A stretch of DNA of 58,033 nucleotides from Mastigocoleus sp. MO_188.B34 (GCF_030065675.1 NZ_JASJDK010000043.1:1-58033); one strand, 5' to 3'. Shown: positions 43,166 through 52,666, counted from the stretch's first letter. Program-made: numbers and translations. The notes: generated from the sequence alone by a model not told the origin.

Positions 43166-43238
43166 TACCCCCAAGGGAATTCGAATCCCTGTTACCTCCG
43201 TGAAAGGGAGGTGTCCTAGGCCTCTAGACGATGGGGGC
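43166..43238 (-). tRNA. trnE: tRNA-Glu (anticodon UUC)
   Basis: The 73-base minus-strand sequence starts GCCCCCATCGTCTAGAGGCC and folds as a cloverleaf: acceptor GCCCCCA/TGGGGGT, D-arm with AGAGGCCTAGG, anticodon arm CCTCC-CTTTCAC-GGAGG with TTC, and T-arm AGGGATTCGAATTCCCT. CCA is not encoded. In cyanobacteria this tRNA also feeds tetrapyrrole synthesis through glutamyl-tRNA reductase. Confidence 0.97.
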
Positions 43239-43898
43239 CTGTGCATCAGACTTTTAATAATTTAGCGGAGTTTCTTATTTGTGTCAACAGTTTTTGAGCA
43301 AATTTTTGGCCGGGTCAAAATACAAAATCCTCAACTTCAAAGGAGCATACTAGTATTGTGTCAAGAAAAGAATATCAACCTGTTGATTAAAAATGTCTCA
43401 CATTACCTTTGAAAAACAGAGGTGAAGATCCAGCCAGTAACTAGGGGAATATTGCCTTAAGCTCTAGGTTTTACATTCGCCATTTTTAACTTCTGCCAAA
43501 TTTGATTTGACGTCATTTATAAGTATATAGACTTTGAGACCTGACTAATCTTTAAGACAATTCAATGCAAGACAAAAGTATACTATAGGAAAGCTTTAGT
43601 GTTACTAAATTAAAATAGATGTATATGTTAAATGAAAATGTCAAAACAAATTACATTTAATTGCCGTATATCAAGGATTAGAGCTTATGTACAATCGATG
43701 GGAAATTAAATCCTAATGGGCAAATATTTCTGCCTAACGTTTGACAAAGGGGGTAAAATTTTGTTTATTTCCCCGAACATGAGTATAAAAACTATCTGTA
43801 TTTCCCCGTTTAGCAAGGGTATAGTATTGCAGCCAGTGCAGTTAGTCTTTACTATTCTTAACAAAAGATTTTGAAATATATGGATCAAAATCTCGAAT
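43239..43898. other. Intergenic region upstream of the antiporter gene
   Basis: About 660 bases. It contains the tRNA-Glu promoter side and the leader of the antiporter gene. No gene or strong repeat is visible. Confidence 0.5.
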
Positions 43899-45824
43899 AT
43901 GGAAGAATCTTTTGAAATCACTTTGCAGATGGTGATAACCATCGTCGCAGGCATTAGTGCTCAAGTACTTGCTGCCTATCTTAAATTGCCTGGCATTGTA
44001 TTCTTGTTGTTCTTTGGTATTTTGCTTGGCTCTGATGGCATTGGGCTGCTACATCCTCAAATGCTAGGAACTGGCTTAGAGGTAATTGTTGCCCTTGCCA
44101 CAGCGATTATTTTGTTTGAGGGTGGATTAGATTTAGACCTGCGTGAGTTGGGTAAAGTTTCTACAACTTTGCAGTTGCTAGTAACTTTAGGCACTTTGGT
44201 GACACTGCTCGGGGGTAGCATGGCCGCACACTGGCTAAGCGAGTTCCCTTGGCCAATCGCTTTCCTATATGCCTCCCTAGTTGTAGTAACTGGACCTACA
44301 GTAGTAACTCCCTTACTCAAACATATAAAAGTCGAGCGACAAGTAGCAGCAATACTGGAAGGAGAAGGAGTTTTAATTGACCCTGTTGGAGCTATTCTTG
44401 CCGTTGTCGTCCTCGACACAATTTTGAACAGTGATGCTGGTCCAGTTAATGCTGCCATTGGTTTGTTGCTGCGTTTGGGAGTCGGAGCAGTAATTGGTGG
44501 TGTTGGTGGTTGGATCATGAGCTTAGTTTTCAAACATGCGAATTTCCTCTCCTTCGAGTTAAAAAACTTACTAGTGCTGGCAGGATTATGGGGTTTATTT
44601 GCACTATCCCAAAATATCCGCAGCGAATCTGGACTAATGACCACCGTAGTCGCAGGGATTGTATTTGCCAATTCTTCAGTCCCAGAAGAGCGCCAATTAC
44701 GTCAATTTAAAGGTCAATTAACCATACTAAGTGTATCTGTGCTGTTTATATTACTAGCTGCAGATCTATCAATTGACAGTTTATTAGCCTTAGGGTGGGG
44801 TAGTTTATTTAGTGTCTTAGCACTAATGTTTATCGTGCGCCCAATAAATATTTTGCTATGTACTTGGAATAGCAATTTTAATTGGCGACAAAAACTATTT
44901 TTAAGTTGGATTGCACCAAGGGGAATTGTTTCAGCTTCTGTTGCTTCCTTGTTTGCAATTTTGCTAACTCAGCATGGTATTAACGGTGGTGATGCCATTA
45001 AAGCTTTGGTCTTTTTGACGATTATCGTAACGGTAGTTTGTCAGGGACTAACAGCAGGTTGGCTAGCTAATTGTTTACAAATCACTTCTAAAGAAGCTAC
45101 GGGAGTTGTAATTGTCGGCTGTAACCCCTTGAGTATGTTAATTGCCCGCTTCTTCCAAGAGCGGGGAGAAAAAGTCGTAATGATTGACACCAACCCAGAG
45201 TCCTGCGAACAAGCCGAAGTTCGAAACATTCAGGTCATTGCTAGCAGTGCATTTGATGTAGAAGTATTAGAAGGAGCGGGTCTGGGATCGATGGGAACTT
45301 TTTTGGCTGCCACCAATAATGGTGAAGTCAATTTTGTATTGGCACAAAGAGCAGCAGAAGAATTCGACCCTCCAAGGGTTTTGGCTGTTTATCCGAGAGA
45401 TCCTACCGCCAAAGTTCCTGTAAATAATAGTCAGAAGGTCAATCAAGCATTTGTTTCTGACTTGGCAATTAAGCGATGGAATGAATACTTAAATAATGGG
45501 CAAGTAAAATTGCTAACTACTACACTCAGCCAATCAGATATTGAAAATCAAAAAGAATCTCTCAAAGAATTGGTAGAAGGAGGGGACTTGGTACCCCTAC
45601 TTATGGAACGAGAAAAACATCTCATGGTCATGCCCGCCTCCCAACAATGGCAGATTGGCGATCGCATTATTTATCTGCTCCACGATCCCAGACCAACTTT
45701 ACTTAAGCGTCTTTCTGGAGGAACTCAATCAAATCGCCTATCTTTAGACAAATTGCCTGAAGTAGAAGAATTCCCACTAGCAAAGCTATCTCAACTTTCT
45801 GCTAGTGATACATCAACAGCCTGA
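43899..45824 (+). CDS. Na+/H+ (cation:proton) antiporter with C-terminal TrkA-like domain
   Basis: This 641-residue CPA-family protein has about 12 hydrophobic spans. Characteristic pieces are LKLPGIVFLLFFGILLG, AIILFEGGLDLDLREL (FEGG motif), VVVTGPTVVTPLLK, EGEGVLIDPVGAILAVVV (the paired acidic ion-binding region) and SWIAPRGIVSASVASLFA. A cytoplasmic TrkA-N-like domain (about 400-520, TGVVIVGCNPLSMLIARFF) has a broken GxGxxG loop (GCNPLS), so nucleotide binding is doubtful. It should export Na+ and regulate pH. Its 3' end overlaps the convergent cytochrome b gene by 34 bases. Confidence 0.9.
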   Translation: MEESFEITLQMVITIVAGISAQVLAAYLKLPGIVFLLFFGILLGSDGIGLLHPQMLGTGLEVIVALATAIILFEGGLDLDLRELGKVSTTLQLLVTLGTLVTLLGGSMAAHWLSEFPWPIAFLYASLVVVTGPTVVTPLLKHIKVERQVAAILEGEGVLIDPVGAILAVVVLDTILNSDAGPVNAAIGLLLRLGVGAVIGGVGGWIMSLVFKHANFLSFELKNLLVLAGLWGLFALSQNIRSESGLMTTVVAGIVFANSSVPEERQLRQFKGQLTILSVSVLFILLAADLSIDSLLALGWGSLFSVLALMFIVRPINILLCTWNSNFNWRQKLFLSWIAPRGIVSASVASLFAILLTQHGINGGDAIKALVFLTIIVTVVCQGLTAGWLANCLQITSKEATGVVIVGCNPLSMLIARFFQERGEKVVMIDTNPESCEQAEVRNIQVIASSAFDVEVLEGAGLGSMGTFLAATNNGEVNFVLAQRAAEEFDPPRVLAVYPRDPTAKVPVNNSQKVNQAFVSDLAIKRWNEYLNNGQVKLLTTTLSQSDIENQKESLKELVEGGDLVPLLMEREKHLMVMPASQQWQIGDRIIYLLHDPRPTLLKRLSGGTQSNRLSLDKLPEVEEFPLAKLSQLSASDTSTA

Positions 45825-46450
45825 TTTAATTTTTCTCGTTCTTCCGATAAAACCACATTTGTGGCCTTCATTTGTTTTTCTTGCCAAATCAAACTTGATA
45901 GGTGAACTACAGCCAGTACAACTACACCTACAGAGAGGAGATAGCTATGGATAGTGTAAAGGTGTTGTATTGTTACTGAATTAATTGCTCCACCGCCAGT
46001 CAGAATGTTTTTTAACCAAACTCCAACCAGGGGAATCGCCTGAATTGTACCGAGTTCAATATTAAATCTCCAGTATCCTTCCTGGGTCCAAGCCAAAATA
46101 ATTGCAGTCCAAGAAAGCCCAATCGCCGTAAGAGCTAAGAGAATACCGCTAACCCATGCACCCAACCAACTGCGGCGAAATTGTCTGCCTAAAAACATCA
46201 CCACAATTTGTATTAAAGCGATCGCTATTATTCCATTTCCAGCCAAGCTGTGAATTTTACGGAAAAACCAACCATAAGGAACTTGGAGAGTTATAGCCTC
46301 CAAGGATGTATATGCCCCGCCTGCGGTTGGTTCGTAGTAAAAAGATAGCAAAATACCACTAAAAGCAGCGATTAGACTCAAAGTTAAGACTACAACCGAT
46401 AAAATTGTTGCAATTCTCCTAATTACCCAATCGAATTGATTGATTTGCAT
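45791..46450 (-). CDS. Cytochrome b6-like protein lacking one haem ligand
   Basis: This 219-residue, four-helix membrane protein aligns with PetB along its length: FYYEPTAGGAYTSLEAI, VPYGWFFRKIHSLAGNG, AIPLVGVWLKNILTGGG, LYTIHSYLLS. Three of the four haem-binding His are kept (His67, His168, His183), but the one expected 14 residues after His67 is Gln81 (ALIQIVV). The Cys that binds the extra c-type haem in b6 is also absent. So it is a paralogue, not the b6f subunit. The ATG at 46450 is chosen for its GGAAG ribosome binding site; an upstream in-frame start adds 17 residues. No Rieske, subunit IV or cytochrome f gene is nearby. Confidence 0.88.
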   Translation of the reverse strand: MQINQFDWVIRRIATILSVVVLTLSLIAAFSGILLSFYYEPTAGGAYTSLEAITLQVPYGWFFRKIHSLAGNGIIAIALIQIVVMFLGRQFRRSWLGAWVSGILLALTAIGLSWTAIILAWTQEGYWRFNIELGTIQAIPLVGVWLKNILTGGGAINSVTIQHLYTIHSYLLSVGVVVLAVVHLSSLIWQEKQMKATNVVLSEEREKLNQAVDVSLAES

Positions 46451-46540
46451 TACTGAAGCTTCCTTTCCAGAAAATTGTAGTTTTATTACAATTCTAACCA
46501 ATAATCATTAAGAAATGTTTCAGAATGTAAACAAGATAAC

Positions 46541-47236
46541 TTAACTTAGATAATTAGCCCAGGTACTAAGTATATCTGGGGAGCCATACCACCTTTGCGG
46601 GCTTTTGGGGGAATGGCGAACATCTTCAATCACAATATTTTGAGCACCTTCTAAATGAGCAGCTTCAATGGGGGTAATACCATCACCCCAGGTGTCCCCT
46701 TTGCCACAAGTTAATAAATAACTGTTATAAGCCAACCAACTACCTAACTTTTTGTTACCAAAAACTGTTTTCCCCGCCACGCAAATGTAATTTACATCCT
46801 TATAAAATGCCCCAGGGTAGTTTTGATTAACAAAATCAATCGTCCGGCGCGTCCAGCGTTCTTGACTAAAATGGGGTGTACCTAAAGTAATTAGATTTGC
46901 AACCAGTTTATGCCCATTGCATGGTAACGATTTATCATTACTTCTTCCGGAGTAAGGTAATTCTCCTAGATAAATTCGGGCGATCCATCCTCCTGCGGAA
47001 TGACCGATTAAATTAATCTGGGGAACATCAAATTCAAAGAGGACATTTTTGACCGTTTTATCTAATTTTTGGAGAATATTAATGAAAGAGCTTCCTCCCA
47101 GTGTCGGTATCCAGTCCCTTCTTCCCAAAGGCACAGTTACAGCAGGGAAACCTAGTTCTTTAAGAGATTGTTCTAATTTTTGGTAGGATTTGGCAGACTC
47201 AAAATATCCCGGCAAAATAACTGTTGGTAGTGGCAT
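46541..47236 (-). CDS. Alpha/beta hydrolase, lipase-like
   Basis: This 231-residue protein has the nucleophile elbow INLIGHSAGGW (Ser80), an oxyanion-type start TVILPGYFESAK, GTPHFS typical of lipase-class hydrolases, and the late acid and His in DGITPIEAAHLEGA and IEDVRHSPKSP. No signal peptide is seen, so it is probably cytosolic. The substrate may be a membrane lipid or other ester (inference). It is divergent from cobI. Confidence 0.85.
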   Translation of the reverse strand: MPLPTVILPGYFESAKSYQKLEQSLKELGFPAVTVPLGRRDWIPTLGGSSFINILQKLDKTVKNVLFEFDVPQINLIGHSAGGWIARIYLGELPYSGRSNDKSLPCNGHKLVANLITLGTPHFSQERWTRRTIDFVNQNYPGAFYKDVNYICVAGKTVFGNKKLGSWLAYNSYLLTCGKGDTWGDGITPIEAAHLEGAQNIVIEDVRHSPKSPQRWYGSPDILSTWANYLS

Positions 47237-47328
47237 TGCAGTCTTATTTTGAAAGCTTGATTTTTTTGTATTATTTTTTTGTATTCCTTTATTAATAATA
47301 TAAACTTATAGGTTAATTTTACTAATTT

Positions 47329-48054
47329 GTGGCAATGCCAATAGGCAATTTTTACGGTCTAAGCGTAGGAACCGGCGATCCAGAATTAATTACTGTTAAA
47401 GGATTACGAATTTTACAAAATTCTCCAGTGGTAGCATTTCCTTCTGGTTTACAAGGTAAACCTGGAATGGCAGAAAAAATTATTAGTCGATGGTTACAAC
47501 CAGAACAAATACTGTTACATCTGAACTTTCCCTATATACAAGACGAACAAATACTATTAAATGCTTGGGAAGAAGCAGCAAAAATTGTTTACGAACGTTT
47601 AAAAACTGGTCTAGATGTAGTTTTTGCCTGTGTTGGGGATGTCAGTTTCTACAGTACATTTACATACTTAGCTCAAACATTGAGGAGACTTTATCCTGAT
47701 GTAATAGTTGTGGTAATACCAGGAGTTTGTTCTCCAATGGCTGCTGCGGCTGTATTAGGTATACCTCTCACAATCAAAGATGAGAAATTAGCAGTTTTAC
47801 CAGCAATCTATTCCATGAACGATTTCGAAACTGCATTAGAGTGGGCTGAGGTTGTTGTACTGATGAAAGTTAGTTCTGTGTACGTTAAAGTTTGGAAGAT
47901 TTTGCAACAACGCAACTTGTTAAAATCGAGCTTTGTAGTAGAAAAAGCAACTTCAGAGGAAATGGTATTACATCCCGACTTAACTAATTTAAGTAACTTA
48001 AAATTGCCTTATTTTTCAATTTTGATTGTGCAATTACAATCTAGATATTTTTAA
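47329..48054 (+). CDS. cobI: Precorrin-2 C20-methyltransferase (CobI/CbiL)
   Basis: This 241-residue SAM-dependent methyltransferase adds the C20 methyl in cobalamin synthesis. Motifs: FYGLSVGTGDPELITVKGLR, VVFACVGDVSFYSTFTYLA (the family's GD-S-YST) and VIPGVCSPMAAAAVLGIPL. It starts at GTG 47329 or ATG 47335; the ribosome binding site is poor. Its substrate is made by the CobA-HemD fusion encoded at 25.8-27.5 kb. Confidence 0.92.
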   Translation: MAMPIGNFYGLSVGTGDPELITVKGLRILQNSPVVAFPSGLQGKPGMAEKIISRWLQPEQILLHLNFPYIQDEQILLNAWEEAAKIVYERLKTGLDVVFACVGDVSFYSTFTYLAQTLRRLYPDVIVVVIPGVCSPMAAAAVLGIPLTIKDEKLAVLPAIYSMNDFETALEWAEVVVLMKVSSVYVKVWKILQQRNLLKSSFVVEKATSEEMVLHPDLTNLSNLKLPYFSILIVQLQSRYF

Positions 48055-48060
48055 GATTCA

Positions 48061-48080
48061 TGATTTTGAAAGCAAAATCA
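48061..48080 (+). terminator. Hairpin after cobI
   Basis: TGATTTTG-AAAG-CAAAATCA is an 8-bp perfect hairpin 6 bases after the cobI stop. No T-run follows; it is a weak candidate. Confidence 0.4.
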
Positions 48081-48293
48081 CATCCATATAGCCTGAATCC
48101 CAGTAATATATAACTTAAACTGATAAAATAACAGCCAGAATACTCTTAAACGTGTTCTGTTTTCAGTATCTTTATAAGAAGTTATTATTTGTAGAGGGGT
48201 GCTCCTCCTCAGCCATTGTTGGAAATAATTAAGAACTTTAGACAATAAAATTACACAATTTCCATAGAGCCGAGTGAACGAAAACAAGTTACT

Positions 48294-49862
48294 ATGTCTT
48301 ACGTCTCATTGCTGAAAACCATACCAGATTTTTTTAGTCAACCTGTAGGGATAGCGGCACTAGCATCCGTTGGTATTCATGGTGTCATTGCTTTTCTGCT
48401 GCCCTTAATGCCGGTAGAGACAAAAAAAACCAAAGAAGTCAAAATTCCGAAAACTGTTGGACTTGTTGAACTCGACCAAGCCGACCAGAAACGTATTCCC
48501 CAAACAAATTCCACAAACATAACGCCTAATCTACAAGCTAATATGCAAACGGGTGTTCAGTTGCCTGAATTTGCGACAAAAGCCACTCCGTTACCAAGAT
48601 TAGCTCCTCCTCCATTGGTAACACCTCCAGTTGCTTCGAATCAAATCATGCCACCTTTGCCCATATCACGAAGTGAATTGGGAATAGATCCCTTACCCAA
48701 AAATCGGCAAATTAAAACAAGACAAAGTAATCCTTTTCGCATACGTCCGCAAGATAGATTTGGAGCGAAAAAATCTTGGAGTGCTAGTAGACCGGAACTT
48801 AAGTTTGAGGATCCTATTAAGAATTCTAATGCCGGAGCAAATCAGCAGTTAAGAGCAAAAGTAGCAACTGGAACTAATACTAGTAATAACGCTCGAAAAG
48901 ATTTACAAGCTAGTTTACCTAGGGTAAATCCAGCTGCAATGCCTGCTAGGTTACCAGGAAAACCAATTCCGGTTTCTGAGGATATCACCTCTGTTGGTGC
49001 TTTACCTCGGGGTAACCAAATTTTAAATAACTCGTCGAGGGAATTAAATGTCACAAATAATACTAATGGTCTGACTTCCAGAACAAGATTGGTTACGGGG
49101 ATAACAAATTCACCACAGGTAAATAACGTTCAAACACCCCAAGTCAAAGTTAAGTCTCCATCTCGGAAGAAAGTCGTTACTGAACCCGAACTTATTGCTA
49201 GAGCAAAACAGATTACTCCCAACATTCAAATGCAAGCGGTTCCACTGCAACCTAGCCTTGACTTACCGAAAGGTGAAAAGGCTACTAATGTTAAGGGAGG
49301 TTTAGTTGTCGATGGCGAAGGTAAAATTAATTACTTTGAATTGCTAGATAAATCAGTATCATCTAATCTCAAAGTTGCTGTCAGAGACTACTTCAAAAAC
49401 TACTTCCAGAAAAATCCAATGAAGGCAACTGGAAAACCTAAGTATTTTTCTTTTAATGTTGTTTTTGAACCAAGTGACACCCTAAATCTCCGCGAACGTT
49501 TGCGTGCTATTAAAGACCAACGGGATTTAAAATTTAGTCCTTCACCAAATGGTGCAGTTCCTGGTAGCGGAGTTACTAACACAGAAAAATCATCTTCATC
49601 ACCAGTTGTTATTAAATCTGTAGTTAGAACAGACAAAGCTACTGATAACCGTCGAAATAATCAAACTTCTTATAATCAAACTTCTCAGCCTGGGTTTTTA
49701 TCTCAGCGTTTACCAATTATTCCAGAGAATAATAAAGGTAGTTTAGAAAACCGCACCCAAGTCTCATCTTCTTCCAAAGAAAACCAGAGAAATTTGATTT
49801 TGCGGCTTCGTAAATTACGACAACAGAGACAAATAAAAACAAAAACCTCAGATTTTCAATAA
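48294..49862 (+). CDS. TonB-like envelope-spanning protein
   Basis: This 522-residue protein has a single N-terminal membrane helix (GIAALASVGIHGVIAFLLPL, about 19-38) and a long Pro/Asn/Ser/Arg-rich basic region. A folded stretch at about 340-405 follows (GLVVDGEGKINYFELLD, VAVRDYFKNYFQKNP, YFSFNVVFEP), then a disordered Arg/Gln-rich tail. The layout resembles cyanobacterial TonB-family proteins that span the periplasm. The usual TonB C-terminal motif is only loosely recognisable. The 240-base upstream gap shows no operon partner. Confidence 0.6.
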   Translation: MSYVSLLKTIPDFFSQPVGIAALASVGIHGVIAFLLPLMPVETKKTKEVKIPKTVGLVELDQADQKRIPQTNSTNITPNLQANMQTGVQLPEFATKATPLPRLAPPPLVTPPVASNQIMPPLPISRSELGIDPLPKNRQIKTRQSNPFRIRPQDRFGAKKSWSASRPELKFEDPIKNSNAGANQQLRAKVATGTNTSNNARKDLQASLPRVNPAAMPARLPGKPIPVSEDITSVGALPRGNQILNNSSRELNVTNNTNGLTSRTRLVTGITNSPQVNNVQTPQVKVKSPSRKKVVTEPELIARAKQITPNIQMQAVPLQPSLDLPKGEKATNVKGGLVVDGEGKINYFELLDKSVSSNLKVAVRDYFKNYFQKNPMKATGKPKYFSFNVVFEPSDTLNLRERLRAIKDQRDLKFSPSPNGAVPGSGVTNTEKSSSSPVVIKSVVRTDKATDNRRNNQTSYNQTSQPGFLSQRLPIIPENNKGSLENRTQVSSSSKENQRNLILRLRKLRQQRQIKTKTSDFQ

Positions 49863-49914
49863 TCTCAGGTCACAGGGTTAGATTATTAAGTTTGATTAGT
49901 TAGTTATCTGGTGG

Positions 49915-49988
49915 GTGGTTCCAAATTCATTTCTTTATTGCCAATACAGTTAGGGTAAAGCATGATAAGAAATAGAATTTGGAACCAC
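49915..49988. mobile_element. MITE-like 74-bp inverted-repeat element
   Basis: GTGGTTCCAAATTC (49915-49928) is exactly inverted at 49975-49988, and pairing continues for seven more bases after a one-base bulge. The 31-base centre is AT-rich. It lies 52 bases after the TonB-like gene, so it may also stop transcription. No target-site duplication is clear. Confidence 0.6.
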
Positions 49989-50142
49989 TTACTCATTTTT
50001 TTGAATGCACTCAAATCGGAGATGTAGTATCGGATATCCCGATATTATTATTGTGTACAAACAAAAATTATTTATGCTGGGTCTGACAAATTAGAACTAA
50101 GGAATGAGAATTTAATAACCTGTAATTATGAAATTTGAAATG

Positions 50143-50182
50143 GTGCGTTATGTGATGCTAACAGCACCCTATTTTTTTCATT
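50143..50182 (+). terminator. GGTGC hairpin with T-run
   Basis: GGTGCGTTA...TAACAGCACC can form a stem, followed by CTATTTTTTTC on the plus strand. It lies between the convergent TonB-like and petE genes. The stem word belongs to the dispersed GTAACGCACC repeat family. Confidence 0.45.
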
Positions 50183-50215
50183 TATTTCATCCACATTCCT
50201 AAGTGTTACTAACTA

Positions 50216-50635
50216 CTAACCTTCAACTATAACTTTACCGACCATGCCAGCACCGCGATGGGGTTCGCAGTAAAAAGTATATTCGCCAGCAGGAGCATCA
50301 CCAGGAATAGTAGTTTCAAATTCTTGACCTGGGCTCATTAGTAATTGCTTATGGGAAAGTCCCTTTGCTAGATCGGCACTTTTTGCAGGATTTTGGGTTT
50401 TGTCAAAAACCACATTGTGGGGAGGAACTTTATTATTTACCCATTTAATAGTATCACCAGGCTTAACTGTTAGTTTGGAAGGCTCAAATGCCAACATTCC
50501 TTTGTCATTACCAAGCTTGATTGTGTATGTTTCGGCGGCAGCGCTATCTACGAATACAACAAAGCTGCTGACAAAAAAGAAGATAGCGCAGATCGCTAAA
50601 CCAATACGTTGTAGATTTGCTGCAAATAATTTCAT
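50216..50635 (-). CDS. petE: Plastocyanin
   Basis: This 139-residue precursor has a 34-residue signal peptide ([18 protein letters not shown]... cleaved after SAAA) and a 105-residue mature copper protein. Copper ligands are His39 (VPPHNVVF) and the C-terminal CEPHRGAGM group (Cys, His, Met). It carries electrons from cytochrome f to photosystem I in the thylakoid lumen. The ATG at 50635 is chosen for the GAGAGG ribosome binding site and normal signal length; an in-frame extension to 50707 is unlikely. Copper control is usual for petE, but no site is identified. Confidence 0.97.
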   Translation of the reverse strand: MKLFAANLQRIGLAICAIFFFVSSFVVFVDSAAAETYTIKLGNDKGMLAFEPSKLTVKPGDTIKWVNNKVPPHNVVFDKTQNPAKSADLAKGLSHKQLLMSPGQEFETTIPGDAPAGEYTFYCEPHRGAGMVGKVIVEG

Positions 50636-50916
50636 AAAACCTCTCGGAAGTGTTGAAATCCTAAGTCTTGGGAGTAGGGTGGAAAAATTTAAATTTTTCA
50701 ATATCATTCATTGTAAATAAAATTTACCAAAATATGACGCTTTGTCATAGATAGAATTTTTTTTTTAATAATTGCCTACAATTGTGAGGCTGAAAGCACG
50801 ATCCTAAACTCGCAGAATTAGGAGCCGGTGGTCATGAATCAGGGGTTAGGAGTCTGAATATGATAACCAGGTTAGGTTAAGTTATGCTAGCCACTAACAG
50901 GAAACCCAAATAGAAA

Positions 50917-50958
50917 AGCAGAAGAATCTAAATCTGTGTTAAGATTTCACCTTCTGCT
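50917..50958 (-). terminator. Terminator of psbV
   Basis: AGCAGAAG (50917-50924) and CTTCTGCT (50951-50958) pair, with extra AATCT/AGATT pairing inside. On the minus strand TTTTCTATTT follows. It lies 65 bases after the psbV stop. Confidence 0.7.
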
Positions 50959-51022
50959 ACTTTATTGAATATACTTAGGCTTAATCAAAAAAGTTTATAA
51001 ATATACTTTGACCTCTGTAAGT

Positions 51023-51514
51023 CTAGAAGTATATTTTGCCACCACCCCATCTTTTACCAACAACCTTAGGCTGCAAAAGGATGTAACCTGCGATCGCTTC
51101 AAAGTCTTCTTCATTTAGGTTTCTCATTTCTGTGAAAATATCTGCGCTTTTCATGCTGGGGTGCAATTCAGAAATTTCGATTTCACCATCATAGGTAGTG
51201 GGATTTTTCATGTAATCCACAAGACCTTGAATATTGTCCCGAGCAGGTGTAGCTAAAGCCAGAGTTTCTGGATCTAGCCCAACGTTCTGGTTAGTTTTGG
51301 TTACACCACCAAGATGACAATCGGCACAAGCGAATCTGAACAACCGCTTACCTTCTTTAATCTGTTTGAGACTTAGGACAACATCATCACCCTTATCATT
51401 TAAAGGTACCGTGCGTGTAGCTGTATCTAATTCTACTGCTGTTGCACTACCCAGGCAAAACTGAAATGTTAATAATAAAGTAGCTACAAAAATGCCAACT
51501 AGTTTTCTAAACAT
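51023..51514 (-). CDS. psbV: Photosystem II cytochrome c550
   Basis: This 163-residue precursor has a signal peptide (about 1-26, ending SATA-VELD) and a mature extrinsic subunit that stabilises the oxygen-evolving centre in the lumen. Haem attaches at CADCH (Cys63, Cys66, His67); the sixth ligand is His118 (SELHPSMKS), exactly 51 residues later, as in the crystallised Thermosynechococcus protein. VDYMKNPTTYDGE and the C-terminal WGGGKIYF are conserved. It is upstream of petE on the same strand, with its own terminator between them. Confidence 0.97.
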   Translation of the reverse strand: MFRKLVGIFVATLLLTFQFCLGSATAVELDTATRTVPLNDKGDDVVLSLKQIKEGKRLFRFACADCHLGGVTKTNQNVGLDPETLALATPARDNIQGLVDYMKNPTTYDGEIEISELHPSMKSADIFTEMRNLNEEDFEAIAGYILLQPKVVGKRWGGGKIYF

Positions 51515-51829
51515 ATTTCCCCTTAAGGATTTCGACTCTCAACACAGCAATGAATACCAGCGAGACTTAATCTTTTGAGTGTTAACTATTCTTGTTAACT
51601 GCTAATCGATCGATGATTGATTCTTTTTAACTGATTAATTCAGATTAAGCTGCTTTTATACAATTATCACGTGAATAGTGCAATTTGTTGCCCAAACTAC
51701 CAGGATATCTTGTCTTAAGTATCTGCGATGGGGAGGTAACGGAGAATAAAAAAATGTAGATTAACGGTGTTTTATCTTAATTGCTTTGCTTTTAAGTGAC
51801 TTTTTGCTCTCAGTAATTTGCGTCTTGTT
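51515..51829. other. psbV upstream region
   Basis: About 315 bases between the psbV start and the end of the permease operon. It should carry the psbV promoter; no operator is recognisable. No other gene is visible. Confidence 0.5.
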
Positions 51830-52666
51830 TTAACCTTTACCACCTGTAAATTTTACACTTTGAATAAAATATCGATTGAAAAAGCTATAGATAATTAAAA
51901 CCGGTAATGTAAATACCATTGAAGCTGCCATGATGTAATTCCAATAGCTAATATATTGACCTTTGAAAGTGTTAAGCCCCAAAGGTAGGGTAAACATTTC
52001 AGGGTCGAACAGAATCACCACAGGTAATAAAAAATTATTCCAGCTATTCATAAAAACAAAAATTGCTTGGGCTGCTAATGCAGGTTTGGCGAGGGGAAGA
52101 ACTATATGGCGAAAAATCCCGAATGTTGTTAAGCCATCAAGTGCAGCAGCTTCTTCTAATTCCCGAGGAAAATTGACAAAAAATTGTCGCATCATAAAAA
52201 TAAAAGTTGCATTGACCATCCCTGGAACAATCATCCCCTCATAGGAATTCAGCCAGCCAAAGGCTTTTAAAATTAAGAAAGTAGGAATTAATGTTACCTG
52301 GACTGGTACGGCTAAAACTGCCAAAATTAGCAGAAACCAAAAACGTCTTCCAGTAAAATTCAGTCGAGCTAGGGCGTAACCAGCCATTGAATTGAAGAGT
52401 AAATTAGCAACTGTAATACTGGTAGCTATAATTACACTGTTTAGCAACCAACGAAAAAATAATGGTTCTTGGAGAAAAATTTGTTTGTAATTATCGAGAG
52501 TGAAGTGTTTTGGGAAAAAATTGGGTTCCCCACCAACTATTTCCGATAGGGGTTTAAAAGAGGCAGAAAATGCCCACAAAAAAGGAATTATGGTGAAAAC
52601 TGCATACAGAGCCAATACTAAATAAAGTAGTATCTGTACCCAGGAAATACTCAGGCGCTTAATCAC
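51830..52666 (-). CDS. Sugar ABC transporter permease (MalG type)
   Basis: This 278-residue inner-membrane permease has six hydrophobic spans and the cytoplasmic ATPase-docking loop EEAAALDGLTTFGIFRHIVLPLAKPAL (about 180-206, part of which is the EAA motif). The N-terminal extension places it in the carbohydrate-uptake CUT1 family. Its start overlaps the end of the partner permease by 4 bases. No binding protein or ATPase gene is adjacent. Confidence 0.92.
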   Translation of the reverse strand: MIKRLSISWVQILLYLVLALYAVFTIIPFLWAFSASFKPLSEIVGGEPNFFPKHFTLDNYKQIFLQEPLFFRWLLNSVIIATSITVANLLFNSMAGYALARLNFTGRRFWFLLILAVLAVPVQVTLIPTFLILKAFGWLNSYEGMIVPGMVNATFIFMMRQFFVNFPRELEEAAALDGLTTFGIFRHIVLPLAKPALAAQAIFVFMNSWNNFLLPVVILFDPEMFTLPLGLNTFKGQYISYWNYIMAASMVFTLPVLIIYSFFNRYFIQSVKFTGGKG

